Source of the DNA: Coprobacter tertius
GTDB taxonomy: Bacteria > Bacteroidota > Bacteroidia > Bacteroidales > Coprobacteraceae
Reading direction: 5' to 3'
Assembly: GCF_024330105.1 (NCBI RefSeq)
Contig: NZ_JANDHW010000005.1
Span: forward strand, 186,001-250,000
Length of the DNA: 64,000 bases
Both the position numbers and the translations under genes were made by a program. Below, piece by piece: positions 48,912-57,597 of this stretch (positions are counted from its first letter, which is position 1; each line of letters begins with the position of its first letter). The notes under the pieces are model-generated. The model did not search any database, was not told the origin of the DNA, and was given only the letters and a program-made list of their open reading frames with translations.

Positions 48912-51900
48912 ATGAGCGAACTAAATACCGATATAAAAAAAGTACTGGTACTGGGATCAGGAGCCTTGAAAATAGGGGAAGCCGGCGAATTCGACTATTC
49001 GGGATCCCAAGCATTGAAAGCACTAAAGGAAGAAGGGATAGAAACAATATTGATAAATCCCAACATCGCAACTGTACAAACTTCAGAAGGAATTGCCGAC
49101 CGCATTTACTTTTTACCTGTTACCCCTTATTTTGTAGAAAAAGTCATCCGTAAGGAAAATCCCGACGGAATTTTATTGGCTTTCGGAGGGCAAACGGCTC
49201 TCAACTGCGGGGTAAACTTATACCGTTCGGGAATCCTCGAAAAATACAATGTAAAAGTTTTGGGTACTCCTGTACAATCGATTATCGACACAGAAGACCG
49301 CGAATTATTTGTAAAGAGACTCGATGAAATAAACGTAAAGACGATTAAAAGCTTCGCAGTAAACACACTCGAAGACGCAATAAAGGCCGCTGACGATCTC
49401 GGCTATCCGATCATTATCAGGGCCGCTTACGCATTAGGAGGACTGGGCAGCGGATTTTGTGAGAACGAAGAAGAACTCATTGCTAAAGCTGAAAAAGCCT
49501 TATCGTTTTCCCCCCAATTATTAGTAGAGAAATCGCTCAAAGGATGGAAAGAAATAGAATATGAGGTTGTCCGAGACCGTTTCGACAATTGTATTACGGT
49601 ATGTAATATGGAAAATTTCGATCCTTTAGGAATCCATACCGGAGAAAGTATAGTAGTAGCACCTTCGCAAACACTTACCAACAGTGAATACCATAAATTA
49701 CGAGAACTGGCTATACGCATTATACGACATATCGGTATCGTAGGCGAATGTAACGTACAATACGCTTTCGATCCCGAATCAGAAGACTACCGGGTTATCG
49801 AAGTAAATGCAAGACTAAGCCGTTCTTCGGCATTGGCATCCAAAGCGACCGGCTATCCTTTGGCCTTTGTGGCTGCGAAACTCGCTTTAGGATACGGGTT
49901 ATTCGATTTAAAAAATTCGGTCACGAAAACGACTTCCGCTTTTTTCGAACCGGCTCTCGATTATATCGTATGCAAAATACCTCGTTGGGACTTGGGTAAA
50001 TTCCAGGAAGTAGACCGGGAACTGGGTTCGAGCATGAAATCGGTCGGTGAAGTTATGGCGATCGGTAGATCATTCGAAGAAGCCATTCAGAAAGGATTAC
50101 GCATGATCGGTCAGGGAATGCACGGTTTTGTAGGAAACAAAGAACTCGTAATACCCGATATAGATAAAGCCCTTCGCGAACCGACTGATAAACGAATATT
50201 CGTTATTTCCAAAGCATTCAGACAGGGATATACTATCGATCAGATTCATGACCTGACCCGCATCGATAAGTGGTTTTTACAAAAACTGTACAATATCATA
50301 ATCACGGCCACCGAGCTGGAGGCTTACAACAATATAACCGCTATACCCGAAGAGTTGCTAAAGCAGGCTAAACAACAGGGATTTTCAGATTTTCAAATTG
50401 CCCGGTCGGTACTTAAAGAAAAAATGACCGACGCCGAAAAAGAAATTCTCGAAGTCAGAAAATATCGAAAAGAAAAAAAAATCTTACCGGTAGTAAAACA
50501 AATCGATACGCTGGCTGCAGAGTATCCGGCACAGACCAACTATCTATACCTTACTTACAACGGAACAGCCAATGATGTCAATTATCTGGGAGATCACCGT
50601 TCGGTCATCGTTCTCGGTTCAGGAGCATACCGTATCGGAAGTTCGGTAGAATTTGACTGGTGTAGTGTAAACGCTCTCGAGACGATACGGAAAGAGGGTT
50701 GGCGCTCGGTCATGATAAACTACAATCCCGAAACCGTATCGACCGATTACGACATGTGCGACCGGTTATATTTCGACGAACTTACCTTCGAACGAGTAAT
50801 GGATATTATCGAACTGGAAAATCCCCACGGAGTAATCCTGTCGACGGGCGGACAAATCCCTAATAATCTGGCAACTCGCCTCGACGAACAAAAAGTTCCT
50901 ATTTTAGGAACAAGCGCCTCTTCGATCGACAATGCAGAAGACCGTCATAAATTCTCTTCTATGCTCGACCGCTTAGGAATCGATCAGCCCCGTTGGAGAG
51001 AATTAAGCACGATGGACGACATATTCGATTTCGTAGAAGAAACCGGATATCCGGTACTGGTGCGACCGTCTTACGTACTATCAGGAGCGGCAATGAATGT
51101 TTGTTCGAACGATACAGAGCTGAAGCAATTCCTACAACTGGCTGCCAATGTATCTAAAAAACATCCGGTGGTTGTAAGCGAATTTATACAAAACGCCAAA
51201 GAGATAGAAATGGACGCGGTCGCTCAAAACGGAGAAATCGTTATGTACGCAATATCAGAACATATCGAATTTGCAGGAGTACACTCTGGAGATGCAACCA
51301 TTCAATTTCCTCCTCAGAAACTATATGTAGAAACGATGCGTCGTATAAAAAAGATTGCGGGACATATCGCAAGAGAGTTACACATTTCGGGACCTTTCAA
51401 CATACAATTTCTGGCAAAAAATAATGATATAAAAGTTATTGAATGCAACTTGAGAGCATCGCGTAGTTTCCCATTCGTATCGAAAGTTCTCAAAATTAAC
51501 TTTATCGAATTAGCAACTAAAATAATGATGGGGTTACCTGTAGAAAAACCCAATAAAAACGAATTCGATCTCGATTATGTAGGAATTAAAGCCTCGCAAT
51601 TCTCTTTCTCTCGATTACAAAAAGCCGATCCCGTGCTGGGAGTAGATATGGCATCTACCGGAGAAGTAGGCTGTATCGGAGATGATACTTCCGAAGCGAT
51701 CCTTAAATCGATGTTATCGGTCGGATATACGATTCCAGAAAAAAATATTTTACTCTCGACCGGAAATGCGAAACAAAAAGCCGATTTGCTCGACGCAGCC
51801 TCTATGCTGCACAAAAAAGGGTATAACTTGTTTGCAACAGGGGGATCTTACCAATTTCTTATCGATAACGGTATACCGGCTACCCGGGTTTACTGGCCCA

Positions 51901-52145
51901 GCGAACCAGAGAAAAAACCACAGGCTCTCGAAATGCTGCATCATAAGGAAATAGATCTTGTCGTAAACATCCCGAAGAACCTGACGCAAGAAGAACTCGA
52001 AAACGGATATAAAATACGACGAGCAGCAATCGACTTCAATATTCCGCTACTGACCAACGCAAGACTGGCCTCAGCCTTTATCGAAGCATTCTGCACCTTC
52101 GGCATCGAAAATATACAAATAAAAAGCTGGGACGAATACAAATAA
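48912..52145 (+). CDS. carB: Carbamoyl-phosphate synthase large subunit
   Basis: Makes carbamoyl phosphate from bicarbonate, ammonia and two ATP. Two homologous halves, each opening with a nucleotide-binding motif (VLGSGALKIGEAGEFDYSGS; VLGSGAYRIGSSVEFDWCS) and an ATP-grasp fold; an oligomerisation domain lies between them and a C-terminal MGS-type regulatory domain covers about 945-1077 (HKKGYNLFATGGSYQFL). 1,077 residues is full length. Co-transcribed with carA. Many open frames on the opposite strand are shadows. Confidence 0.98.
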   Translation: MSELNTDIKKVLVLGSGALKIGEAGEFDYSGSQALKALKEEGIETILINPNIATVQTSEGIADRIYFLPVTPYFVEKVIRKENPDGILLAFGGQTALNCGVNLYRSGILEKYNVKVLGTPVQSIIDTEDRELFVKRLDEINVKTIKSFAVNTLEDAIKAADDLGYPIIIRAAYALGGLGSGFCENEEELIAKAEKALSFSPQLLVEKSLKGWKEIEYEVVRDRFDNCITVCNMENFDPLGIHTGESIVVAPSQTLTNSEYHKLRELAIRIIRHIGIVGECNVQYAFDPESEDYRVIEVNARLSRSSALASKATGYPLAFVAAKLALGYGLFDLKNSVTKTTSAFFEPALDYIVCKIPRWDLGKFQEVDRELGSSMKSVGEVMAIGRSFEEAIQKGLRMIGQGMHGFVGNKELVIPDIDKALREPTDKRIFVISKAFRQGYTIDQIHDLTRIDKWFLQKLYNIIITATELEAYNNITAIPEELLKQAKQQGFSDFQIARSVLKEKMTDAEKEILEVRKYRKEKKILPVVKQIDTLAAEYPAQTNYLYLTYNGTANDVNYLGDHRSVIVLGSGAYRIGSSVEFDWCSVNALETIRKEGWRSVMINYNPETVSTDYDMCDRLYFDELTFERVMDIIELENPHGVILSTGGQIPNNLATRLDEQKVPILGTSASSIDNAEDRHKFSSMLDRLGIDQPRWRELSTMDDIFDFVEETGYPVLVRPSYVLSGAAMNVCSNDTELKQFLQLAANVSKKHPVVVSEFIQNAKEIEMDAVAQNGEIVMYAISEHIEFAGVHSGDATIQFPPQKLYVETMRRIKKIAGHIARELHISGPFNIQFLAKNNDIKVIECNLRASRSFPFVSKVLKINFIELATKIMMGLPVEKPNKNEFDLDYVGIKASQFSFSRLQKADPVLGVDMASTGEVGCIGDDTSEAILKSMLSVGYTIPEKNILLSTGNAKQKADLLDAASMLHKKGYNLFATGGSYQFLIDNGIPATRVYWPSEPEKKPQALEMLHHKEIDLVVNIPKNLTQEELENGYKIRRAAIDFNIPLLTNARLASAFIEAFCTFGIENIQIKSWDEYK

Positions 52146-52193
52146 CGAATTAAACAGACCGAACTGGGCCTGTCAACAAAAATATTTAATCTT

Positions 52194-52235
52194 GACTAGT
52201 CTTATAAAACCGTTACAGGTTTTATAGGACTAGTC
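52194..52235. terminator. Bidirectional terminator between carB and the BtuB-like receptor
   Basis: Near-perfect 18-bp stem (GACTAGTCTTATAAAACC / GGTTTTATAGGACTAGTC, one mismatch) with a six-base loop, A-rich before and T-rich after, between convergent genes. Confidence 0.8.
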
Positions 52236-52321
52236 ATATTTTTCTGAAAAACAATATGATTACTTCTAATATATAAATCTGTATCTATTATTTAGAACTA
52301 AACAATTCACTATATAACCAA

Positions 52322-54208
52322 TCAGAATTTAAGGTCGAATCCTCCCATTACAATTGCACCGGGCATAGGATACCCTTCGTTTATAGCGTATTTTGTATCG
52401 GTAAGGTTCTCCCCCTTTACAAACAATGTGATATTTTTATCACTAGGTCCGATCCGGTAAGCTACCCTCGCGTTGAGTAAGGTATAGTTTTCTTTCAATG
52501 CGTTATCTGTAAGAGTATTCAGATACAGGTCGAATATAGATTGAACATTTACTGTCAATGTCAGCCTTTTCCAAGTATACAGCCCCTCGACAAACAATTT
52601 ATGTTCGGGTGCGGCCGTAATAATCTTGTTGGTATGCAAATAACTGTAATTAGCAGTAAAAACAAGATCTTTAAGAGCTTGTACGCTAGTTTCGAACTCG
52701 ATTCCCTTGTTATAGAATTTTCCGACATTAGACAACATACCTTTTACCGGTTGTATCATATTCTTACCATCGATATAAAACAACGTAAGATCGGCATGTA
52801 AGCGGTTTCCCCAGAAATACTGCCCCACAGACACTTCGTAATTGAGCATACTTTCGGGCTTCAGGTCTTTATTTGCTCTGGAATAGGGTAAATAAGAAAT
52901 ATATAATTCTCTCAGATTAGGACTGCGAAACCCTTTAGAGAAAGAAGCTTTTATCGTATTACCTGCAAAAGGCCTCCAAACCAAACCGGCTTGAGGCACC
53001 CATTCGCTTCCAAAAGTACTGTTGTGTTCGTAACGGACACCGGCATTCAGAGTCAACTGATTCCATAAGTCTTGTTGCATAATCGCATATCCTGCGATCT
53101 CATACACGCTTTTATCGACTATCTCTTCCCGGGTTTTATCATTAAAATAATCGTTCCAGCCATGTCCCCCCCAGTTTTTATAATCTACACCCACTGTAAA
53201 CTGATTTTGCGGCAAAACGAAGAATGACTCGTAAGCCTGTAAACCATAATTAAAATCAGTAGACCTGAAATAAAAATTTTTGGGAGACTCTTTTTCTGTA
53301 TGCCCGTCGTTGATCTTATGATTTCCCCAGTTATAAAAGAATCGTACCGCACCCTTGTTTTTCGCAAACTTATTTTCGAGAGCAGCCGATGCCGTTCCCC
53401 GCCATATTCTCATCCAATGATCGATCATGGGAGCGGTTACAGTAGCGGGATCATGCGTATCATAATACGCCAGACTAACGTCCCCGACAGCACTCAAATG
53501 CTGGTTGAAATCATAACCTACTTTCGCAAAACCATTGGTAATATTAAATTCCGAATTTTTTCGATGTCCGTCGGTACGATCATGATTAAGCGAAAAGAAA
53601 CTGTTGAAACGCCCGATCCTCACTCCGTTATTTACCATATATTTCTGAGTATTGTACGAACCATACATCACTCGGGCGTGTGTAGACACCCCTTCTTCAT
53701 GCTGGCTGCGTGTAATGATATTCACCACCCCCCCCATAGCATTAGATCCATAAAGAAGAGAACCGGGTCCTCGTATTACTTCTACCTTATCGACATCAGA
53801 AGCCACATAAGTATCGGGAAGACTGTGACCGAATATACCAGCCCATTGCGGCTGACCATCGAAGAGCATCAATACTTTATTACTTCCGCCAACTCCCCTG
53901 ATATTTACGGTGCCCGCCGACCCCGTAGAAACACCGAATCCTGTTATCCCTTTTTGGGTAACGAACAAACCGGGAACCCGTTGGGATAATACAGGTAACA
54001 ATGCCGATTCGCTGCTGCGATCGATTTCCTGCCGCGTAACCACCGAAATCGTTAAGGGAACATTATTACGATTAACCAACGTACGATTAGCCGTTACAAC
54101 GACCTGAGGTATATCGAGCGTATCAGTAACTGATTTAGCATTGAGAGTACCCGTCATAACCAGTAAACATAAGAGAATCAAGCCTCTTTCCAATAAATGT
54201 TTAATCAT
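52322..54208 (-). CDS. BtuB-like TonB-dependent receptor, NikR-linked
   Basis: Outer-membrane transporter of 628 residues. Signal peptide (LERGLILLCLLVMTGTLNA), a TonB-box-like stretch TLDIPQVVVTANR, a plug domain (about 45-165; GTVNIRGVGGSNKVLMLFDG, VEVIRGPGSLLYGSNAMGGV) and a barrel ending in GGFDLKF. There is no CarboxypepD domain and no SusD partner, which fits uptake of a metal chelate, cobalamin or siderophore. The upstream gene is a NikR-type regulator, 70 bases away with a 28-bp palindrome between them, so regulated metal uptake is likely; the metal is not known. Confidence 0.88.
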   Translation of the reverse strand: MIKHLLERGLILLCLLVMTGTLNAKSVTDTLDIPQVVVTANRTLVNRNNVPLTISVVTRQEIDRSSESALLPVLSQRVPGLFVTQKGITGFGVSTGSAGTVNIRGVGGSNKVLMLFDGQPQWAGIFGHSLPDTYVASDVDKVEVIRGPGSLLYGSNAMGGVVNIITRSQHEEGVSTHARVMYGSYNTQKYMVNNGVRIGRFNSFFSLNHDRTDGHRKNSEFNITNGFAKVGYDFNQHLSAVGDVSLAYYDTHDPATVTAPMIDHWMRIWRGTASAALENKFAKNKGAVRFFYNWGNHKINDGHTEKESPKNFYFRSTDFNYGLQAYESFFVLPQNQFTVGVDYKNWGGHGWNDYFNDKTREEIVDKSVYEIAGYAIMQQDLWNQLTLNAGVRYEHNSTFGSEWVPQAGLVWRPFAGNTIKASFSKGFRSPNLRELYISYLPYSRANKDLKPESMLNYEVSVGQYFWGNRLHADLTLFYIDGKNMIQPVKGMLSNVGKFYNKGIEFETSVQALKDLVFTANYSYLHTNKIITAAPEHKLFVEGLYTWKRLTLTVNVQSIFDLYLNTLTDNALKENYTLLNARVAYRIGPSDKNITLFVKGENLTDTKYAINEGYPMPGAIVMGGFDLKF

Positions 54209-54231
54209 ATTCTTATTATATATTTATTATA

Positions 54232-54259
54232 GTAACACGTTTATAAAAAAACGTGTTAC
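54232..54259. promoter_or_regulatory. Operator-like palindrome between the NikR-like gene and the receptor gene
   Basis: A 28-bp inverted repeat with perfect 11-base arms (GTAACACGTTT / AAACGTGTTAC). Read as half-sites it is GTAACA-N16-TGTTAC, the same spacing as the E. coli NikR site GTATGA-N16-TCATAC. It begins 24 bases upstream of the receptor ATG. No T-run follows on the minus strand, so it is unlikely to be a simple terminator. Confidence 0.65.
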
Positions 54260-54278
54260 CCGTAATTAAAAAAAATTT

Positions 54279-54680
54279 CTATTCTGCGCGGCTCATAACC
54301 AGTTTACCATGTTTTATATCCCTTATAGCAATCAGTTTATCCGATAATTCAGTCAAACGATGAGCCGCCCCGGTGACCGTAGCGATATGTAGACAAAAAT
54401 TACTGTTTAAATAATACTGAGCAGAAGATAAAATGACATCTTGGTATTTTTTTTGTATTTCATCGATCTTTATAGCGATAGCAGTACGACTCTGATCGTA
54501 CATAATAATAATCGTACCGGCAACAGTATGATTACATTGCCATTTTTTCTCGGCAATATTTTTCTCTATCAGGAAACGGATCGCCTGAGAACGATTGGAA
54601 AAACCGTTCTCCTGTACATATATATCGAGTGAAGTCAGTAAATCTTCCTCGAGCGAAACGCCGAATCTTTTTAAACCCAT
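54279..54680 (-). CDS. NikR-type ribbon-helix-helix/ACT regulator with altered metal site
   Basis: Transcription factor of about 133 residues: N-terminal RHH DNA-binding domain (KRFGVSLEEDLLTSLDIYV..FSNRSQAIRFLIEK) and C-terminal ACT-like NikR domain (AGTIIIMYDQ..FCLHIATVTG). Aligned without gaps to E. coli NikR as I recall it, the nickel ligands His76, His87 and His89 become Lys, Gln and Tyr; only Cys95 is kept. So it probably does not sense nickel in the usual way. The frame extends to a TTG at 54698, but an exact -7 box (54696-54703) overlaps that codon, so the Met at 54680 is the start. Likely controls the downstream receptor. Confidence 0.88.
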   Translation of the reverse strand: MGLKRFGVSLEEDLLTSLDIYVQENGFSNRSQAIRFLIEKNIAEKKWQCNHTVAGTIIIMYDQSRTAIAIKIDEIQKKYQDVILSSAQYYLNSNFCLHIATVTGAAHRLTELSDKLIAIRDIKHGKLVMSRAE

Positions 54681-54695
54681 ACTGCAATTTTTCAC

Positions 54696-54703
54696 CAAAA
54701 ATA
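54696..54703 (-). promoter_or_regulatory. -7 box of the NikR-like gene
   Basis: Minus-strand TATTTTTG, exact TAnnTTTG match 16 bases before the Met at 54680, giving a very short leader. It excludes the upstream TTG start. Confidence 0.6.
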
Positions 54704-54743
54704 CACTTTTAATCGCTTTACATAAGTTAAAACAATCTTTTTT

Positions 54744-54751
54744 TAATTTTG
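54744..54751 (+). promoter_or_regulatory. -7 box of the 198-residue hypothetical gene
   Basis: TAATTTTG, exact TAnnTTTG match, 62 bases upstream of the ATG at 54813 and back to back with the NikR-like promoter about 40 bases away. Confidence 0.5.
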
Positions 54752-54812
54752 TTCCTTTAAAACAAAAACTTTTTTGCTTTTTTTCTGTTTACTTAGTAAC
54801 AAATAAGATAAA

Positions 54813-55409
54813 ATGGACAATTACTTCATTCTTACATATAAAAATCGAAAAGGCAATATAGAAGCAACAATCGACCAACAATGTTCAGATACATTATTAG
54901 GTGAAGGGCTGAAAGATATATGCCTGTATCTAAGAAATCTGGCGGAAGACAGTAGCGGGAAAACCGATGAAAAGGAATCGTCGCTGACATTTTCGTGGAA
55001 AGAAAACGAAGAAGCAGGGCAATATGATCTATTGCCCGCCCACGACATGATACACCGCCTCGAGGAAATAAAAAAAGCGCTTACTCATTCCGAAAAAATT
55101 TACAATGGGATAAAAACGTCTGGTTTTCTTACCGACGATATCATCGGTAATATAGATGATATTATACTGGCAATACAGGAAAACGGGAAAAAAGAAGCCC
55201 AGGAAAAATACGGGGACAAAATAAAATATCTGTTCGGAACGATAGCACCCGAAATTATTCCGGTAAATGAATTAACAGCTGATATAAAAGGAATGTCCTA
55301 TCATTCGGTATTACATACCATGTCTGAAATATACGGACAAATCCCCGGAACGAAAAAAAGTAAGTTCAAACGTCGGATAAATTTCGATGAACTTACATTT
55401 GATGACTAA
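54813..55409 (+). CDS. Hypothetical cytosolic protein
   Basis: 198 residues, no signal peptide or membrane segment, rich in charged residues. A mixed N-terminal part is followed by a helical stretch (HRLEEIKKALTHSEKIYNGI) and a basic patch near the end (TKKSKFKRRINFDELTFDD). I do not recognise a family. It is transcribed divergently from the NikR-like gene, with promoters 40 bases apart, so shared control is possible but unproven. A convergent terminator ends it. Confidence 0.75.
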   Translation: MDNYFILTYKNRKGNIEATIDQQCSDTLLGEGLKDICLYLRNLAEDSSGKTDEKESSLTFSWKENEEAGQYDLLPAHDMIHRLEEIKKALTHSEKIYNGIKTSGFLTDDIIGNIDDIILAIQENGKKEAQEKYGDKIKYLFGTIAPEIIPVNELTADIKGMSYHSVLHTMSEIYGQIPGTKKSKFKRRINFDELTFDD

Positions 55410-55419
55410 ATGCTGATGA

Positions 55420-55467
55420 GAAAAGAGGGTGCGTTAACCTTCCCGGAACAAAACGCATCCTCTTTTC
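55420..55467. terminator. Bidirectional terminator before the phosphoesterase gene
   Basis: Stem GAAAAGAGGGTGCGTT / AACGCATCCTCTTTTC (one bulge or mismatch) between convergent genes, with T-rich sequence on the plus-strand side. Confidence 0.75.
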
Positions 55468-55475
55468 ATTATTTA

Positions 55476-55970
55476 TTATTTGTCTCCCAGTTCTATCACT
55501 TCCAGATCACCGAATTGTCCCTTATCAATCGTAAAACGCACTAAAGTACGCTTTTTATGGAAACCGTACTGACCAGCCGCTCCCGGATTGATATGAAGCA
55601 ATCCCAGGGTTTTATCGTATAAAACTTTAAGAATATGAGAATGTCCCGAAATAAATAATTGAGGAGGATTACGATATATAGCCGGCACAACCTCTGACGA
55701 ATACTTGCCGGGATATCCCCCGATATGCGTCATCCACACATCGGCACCTTCGATCGAAAAGCGCTGATGCCGAGGAACAGCTGCTCTTATCTCTTGACCG
55801 TCGATATTCCCATAAACCGCACGAACCGGTTTTATCGATTCGAGGCGTTCGAGAACCTCGAGAGAACCGATATCTCCGGCGTGCCATATCTCATCACAAT
55901 CGACAAAATATTTGACATACCGATCATCCCAATAAGCATGGGTATCCGATAATAATCCTATCTTTTTCAT
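55476..55970 (-). CDS. YfcE/MJ0936-like metallophosphoesterase
   Basis: 164-residue phosphodiesterase with the full calcineurin-like metal set: Asp9 and His11 (LLSDTHAY), Asp33 (HAGDIGS), Asn55 (VYGNIDG), and the downstream MTHIGGYPG and FISGHSHI motifs. Expected to be a cytosolic Mn2+-dependent phosphodiesterase with unknown natural substrate. Single gene with its own promoter. Confidence 0.93.
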   Translation of the reverse strand: MKKIGLLSDTHAYWDDRYVKYFVDCDEIWHAGDIGSLEVLERLESIKPVRAVYGNIDGQEIRAAVPRHQRFSIEGADVWMTHIGGYPGKYSSEVVPAIYRNPPQLFISGHSHILKVLYDKTLGLLHINPGAAGQYGFHKKRTLVRFTIDKGQFGDLEVIELGDK

Positions 55971-55986
55971 TCCCGTATTTTTTATA

Positions 55987-55994
55987 CAAACGTA
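55987..55994 (-). promoter_or_regulatory. -7 box of the phosphoesterase gene
   Basis: Minus-strand TACGTTTG, exact TAnnTTTG match, 17 bases upstream of the start codon. Confidence 0.55.
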
Positions 55995-56112
55995 ACGAAA
56001 CTTTTTTAAGGGAACGAGTGAACGTTAAAATATTCTTATTTTTTTAAGATAAATCCCCCTAAAATAGAAGATTTTTTAAACATCGAAATCTTTCATTTTA
56101 AGATTATTTCCC

Positions 56113-56120
56113 TAACTTTG
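56113..56120 (+). promoter_or_regulatory. -7 box of the PhoH gene
   Basis: TAACTTTG, exact TAnnTTTG match, predicting a leader of about 80 bases before the ATG at 56210. Confidence 0.55.
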
Positions 56121-56209
56121 GATTTACCCGATATAAAGGATGCGATAATAGCGATTATCCTATTTAAAGAATATTATTCAAAATATCAAACACTTTAAAC
56201 TATACTGCT

Positions 56210-57535
56210 ATGGGATCAAAAAAGAATTTTGTGTTAGATACCAATGTGATCCTTCATGATTACAAATGCCTTTTTAATTTTCAAGACAATGATATTTATC
56301 TTCCTATCGTCGTTTTAGAGGAACTCGACAAATTTAAAAAAGGGAATGACCAGATTAATTTTAATGCACGTGAGTTTGTACGGGAACTGGATGAAATTAC
56401 CGATGAACAACTTTTTAGTAAAGGCGCTAACCTGGGACCCGATCTCGGAAAGCTGTCGATCATCGTAAATAGCGAATTTCCCGATGAAGTAAAAAACACC
56501 TTCCCTACCCGTATCCCCGATCACCAGATTTTGGCGGCTACTCTCAACCTTGCCCGAAAGCACCCGAGCACTAAAACCATTCTCGTTACTAAAGACGTAA
56601 ACCTGAGAATGAAAGCTAGGTCTTTAGGCATAATTACCGAAGATTATACTACCGATAAAGTGATGAATATCGACATTTTCGAATCGGAACAGCGCCAGTT
56701 TGAGATTGCCGACGGAGCCGTGATTGACGAAATATATAAGAGTCATGAAGGTGTACCCGTAGAAAAACTGGGAATAAAAGAAAAACTGAAATCGAACGAA
56801 TGTTTTATTCTCAATAGTGGGACCTCGTCGGTGCTCGCGCGTTATGTTTCGGCAACAGGAAAAGTCAAAAAAGTAGTAAAAGAGCGTAATTTCGGAATCG
56901 AACCTCGAAATGCAGAACAAAGTTTCGCCTTTGAATTACTGAACGACCCGAATGTAAAATTGCTGGCTCTTACCGGAAAAGCCGGTACGGGAAAAACATT
57001 GCTAGCTTTGGCCGGAGCTCTAAAACAAAGCCATGACTACAAGCAAATATTACTGGCAAGACCGATTGTCGCTTTAGCAAATAAAGATCTCGGTTTTTTA
57101 CCGGGTGATGAGAAACAAAAAATAGCGCCTTACATGCAACCCCTGTTTGATAACTTAAACGTAATAAAACATCAATTTACATTAGGAGGATCCGATTATC
57201 GGTATCTTCAGGATATACAGGAAAAAGGGCAGCTTGTAATCGAAGCCCTTGCTTATATACGCGGTAGAAGCCTCTCGGAAACCTTCTGCATTATCGACGA
57301 GGCTCAAAACTTAACCCCTCACGAAATAAAAACGATTATTACCCGCGCCGGAGAAGGAACTAAAATGGTATTTACAGGAGATATACAACAAATAGATTCG
57401 CCTTACCTCGATTCTCAATCGAACGGGCTGGTATATATGATCGATAAAATGCAGGGACAAAATATTTTCGGGCATGTTAATCTTGTAAAAGGAGAACGAA
57501 GCGAATTATCGGAACTGGCCAGTAATCTGCTGTAA
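56210..57535 (+). CDS. PIN-PhoH fusion ATPase (PhoH2-like)
   Basis: 441-residue cytosolic protein joining an N-terminal PIN RNase domain (about 5-150; acidic Asp10 in VLDTNVILHDY, and TKDVNLRMKA at 128) to a C-terminal PhoH ATPase/helicase-like domain. Walker A is GKAGTGKT (256-263), Walker B CIIDEAQNLT. Homologues (YlaK, mycobacterial PhoH2) unwind and cut RNA. Despite the name, no link to phosphate is implied. Own promoter; a strong bidirectional terminator follows. Confidence 0.93.
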   Translation: MGSKKNFVLDTNVILHDYKCLFNFQDNDIYLPIVVLEELDKFKKGNDQINFNAREFVRELDEITDEQLFSKGANLGPDLGKLSIIVNSEFPDEVKNTFPTRIPDHQILAATLNLARKHPSTKTILVTKDVNLRMKARSLGIITEDYTTDKVMNIDIFESEQRQFEIADGAVIDEIYKSHEGVPVEKLGIKEKLKSNECFILNSGTSSVLARYVSATGKVKKVVKERNFGIEPRNAEQSFAFELLNDPNVKLLALTGKAGTGKTLLALAGALKQSHDYKQILLARPIVALANKDLGFLPGDEKQKIAPYMQPLFDNLNVIKHQFTLGGSDYRYLQDIQEKGQLVIEALAYIRGRSLSETFCIIDEAQNLTPHEIKTIITRAGEGTKMVFTGDIQQIDSPYLDSQSNGLVYMIDKMQGQNIFGHVNLVKGERSELSELASNLL

Positions 57536-57550
57536 CTCTTTTCAAAAAAA

Positions 57551-57586
57551 GAAAACAGGATACAATAAATATTGTATCCTGTTTTC
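57551..57586. terminator. Strong bidirectional terminator, PhoH gene and lipid kinase gene
   Basis: A 17-bp perfect stem (GAAAACAGGATACAATA and its complement) with a two-base loop, flanked by an A-run on the left and a long T-run on the right. It serves both convergent genes. Confidence 0.9.
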
Positions 57587-57597
57587 TTTTTTTTTTT

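Noticed and set aside
49127-52141. Several 60-97-residue frames antisense to carB
   Set aside because: They lie inside a full-length, well-conserved gene and arise from its codon bias; none has a promoter or recognisable motif.
54681-54698. TTG start extending the NikR-like protein by six residues
   Set aside because: An exact -7 promoter box covers the TTG codon, so the message would start after it.
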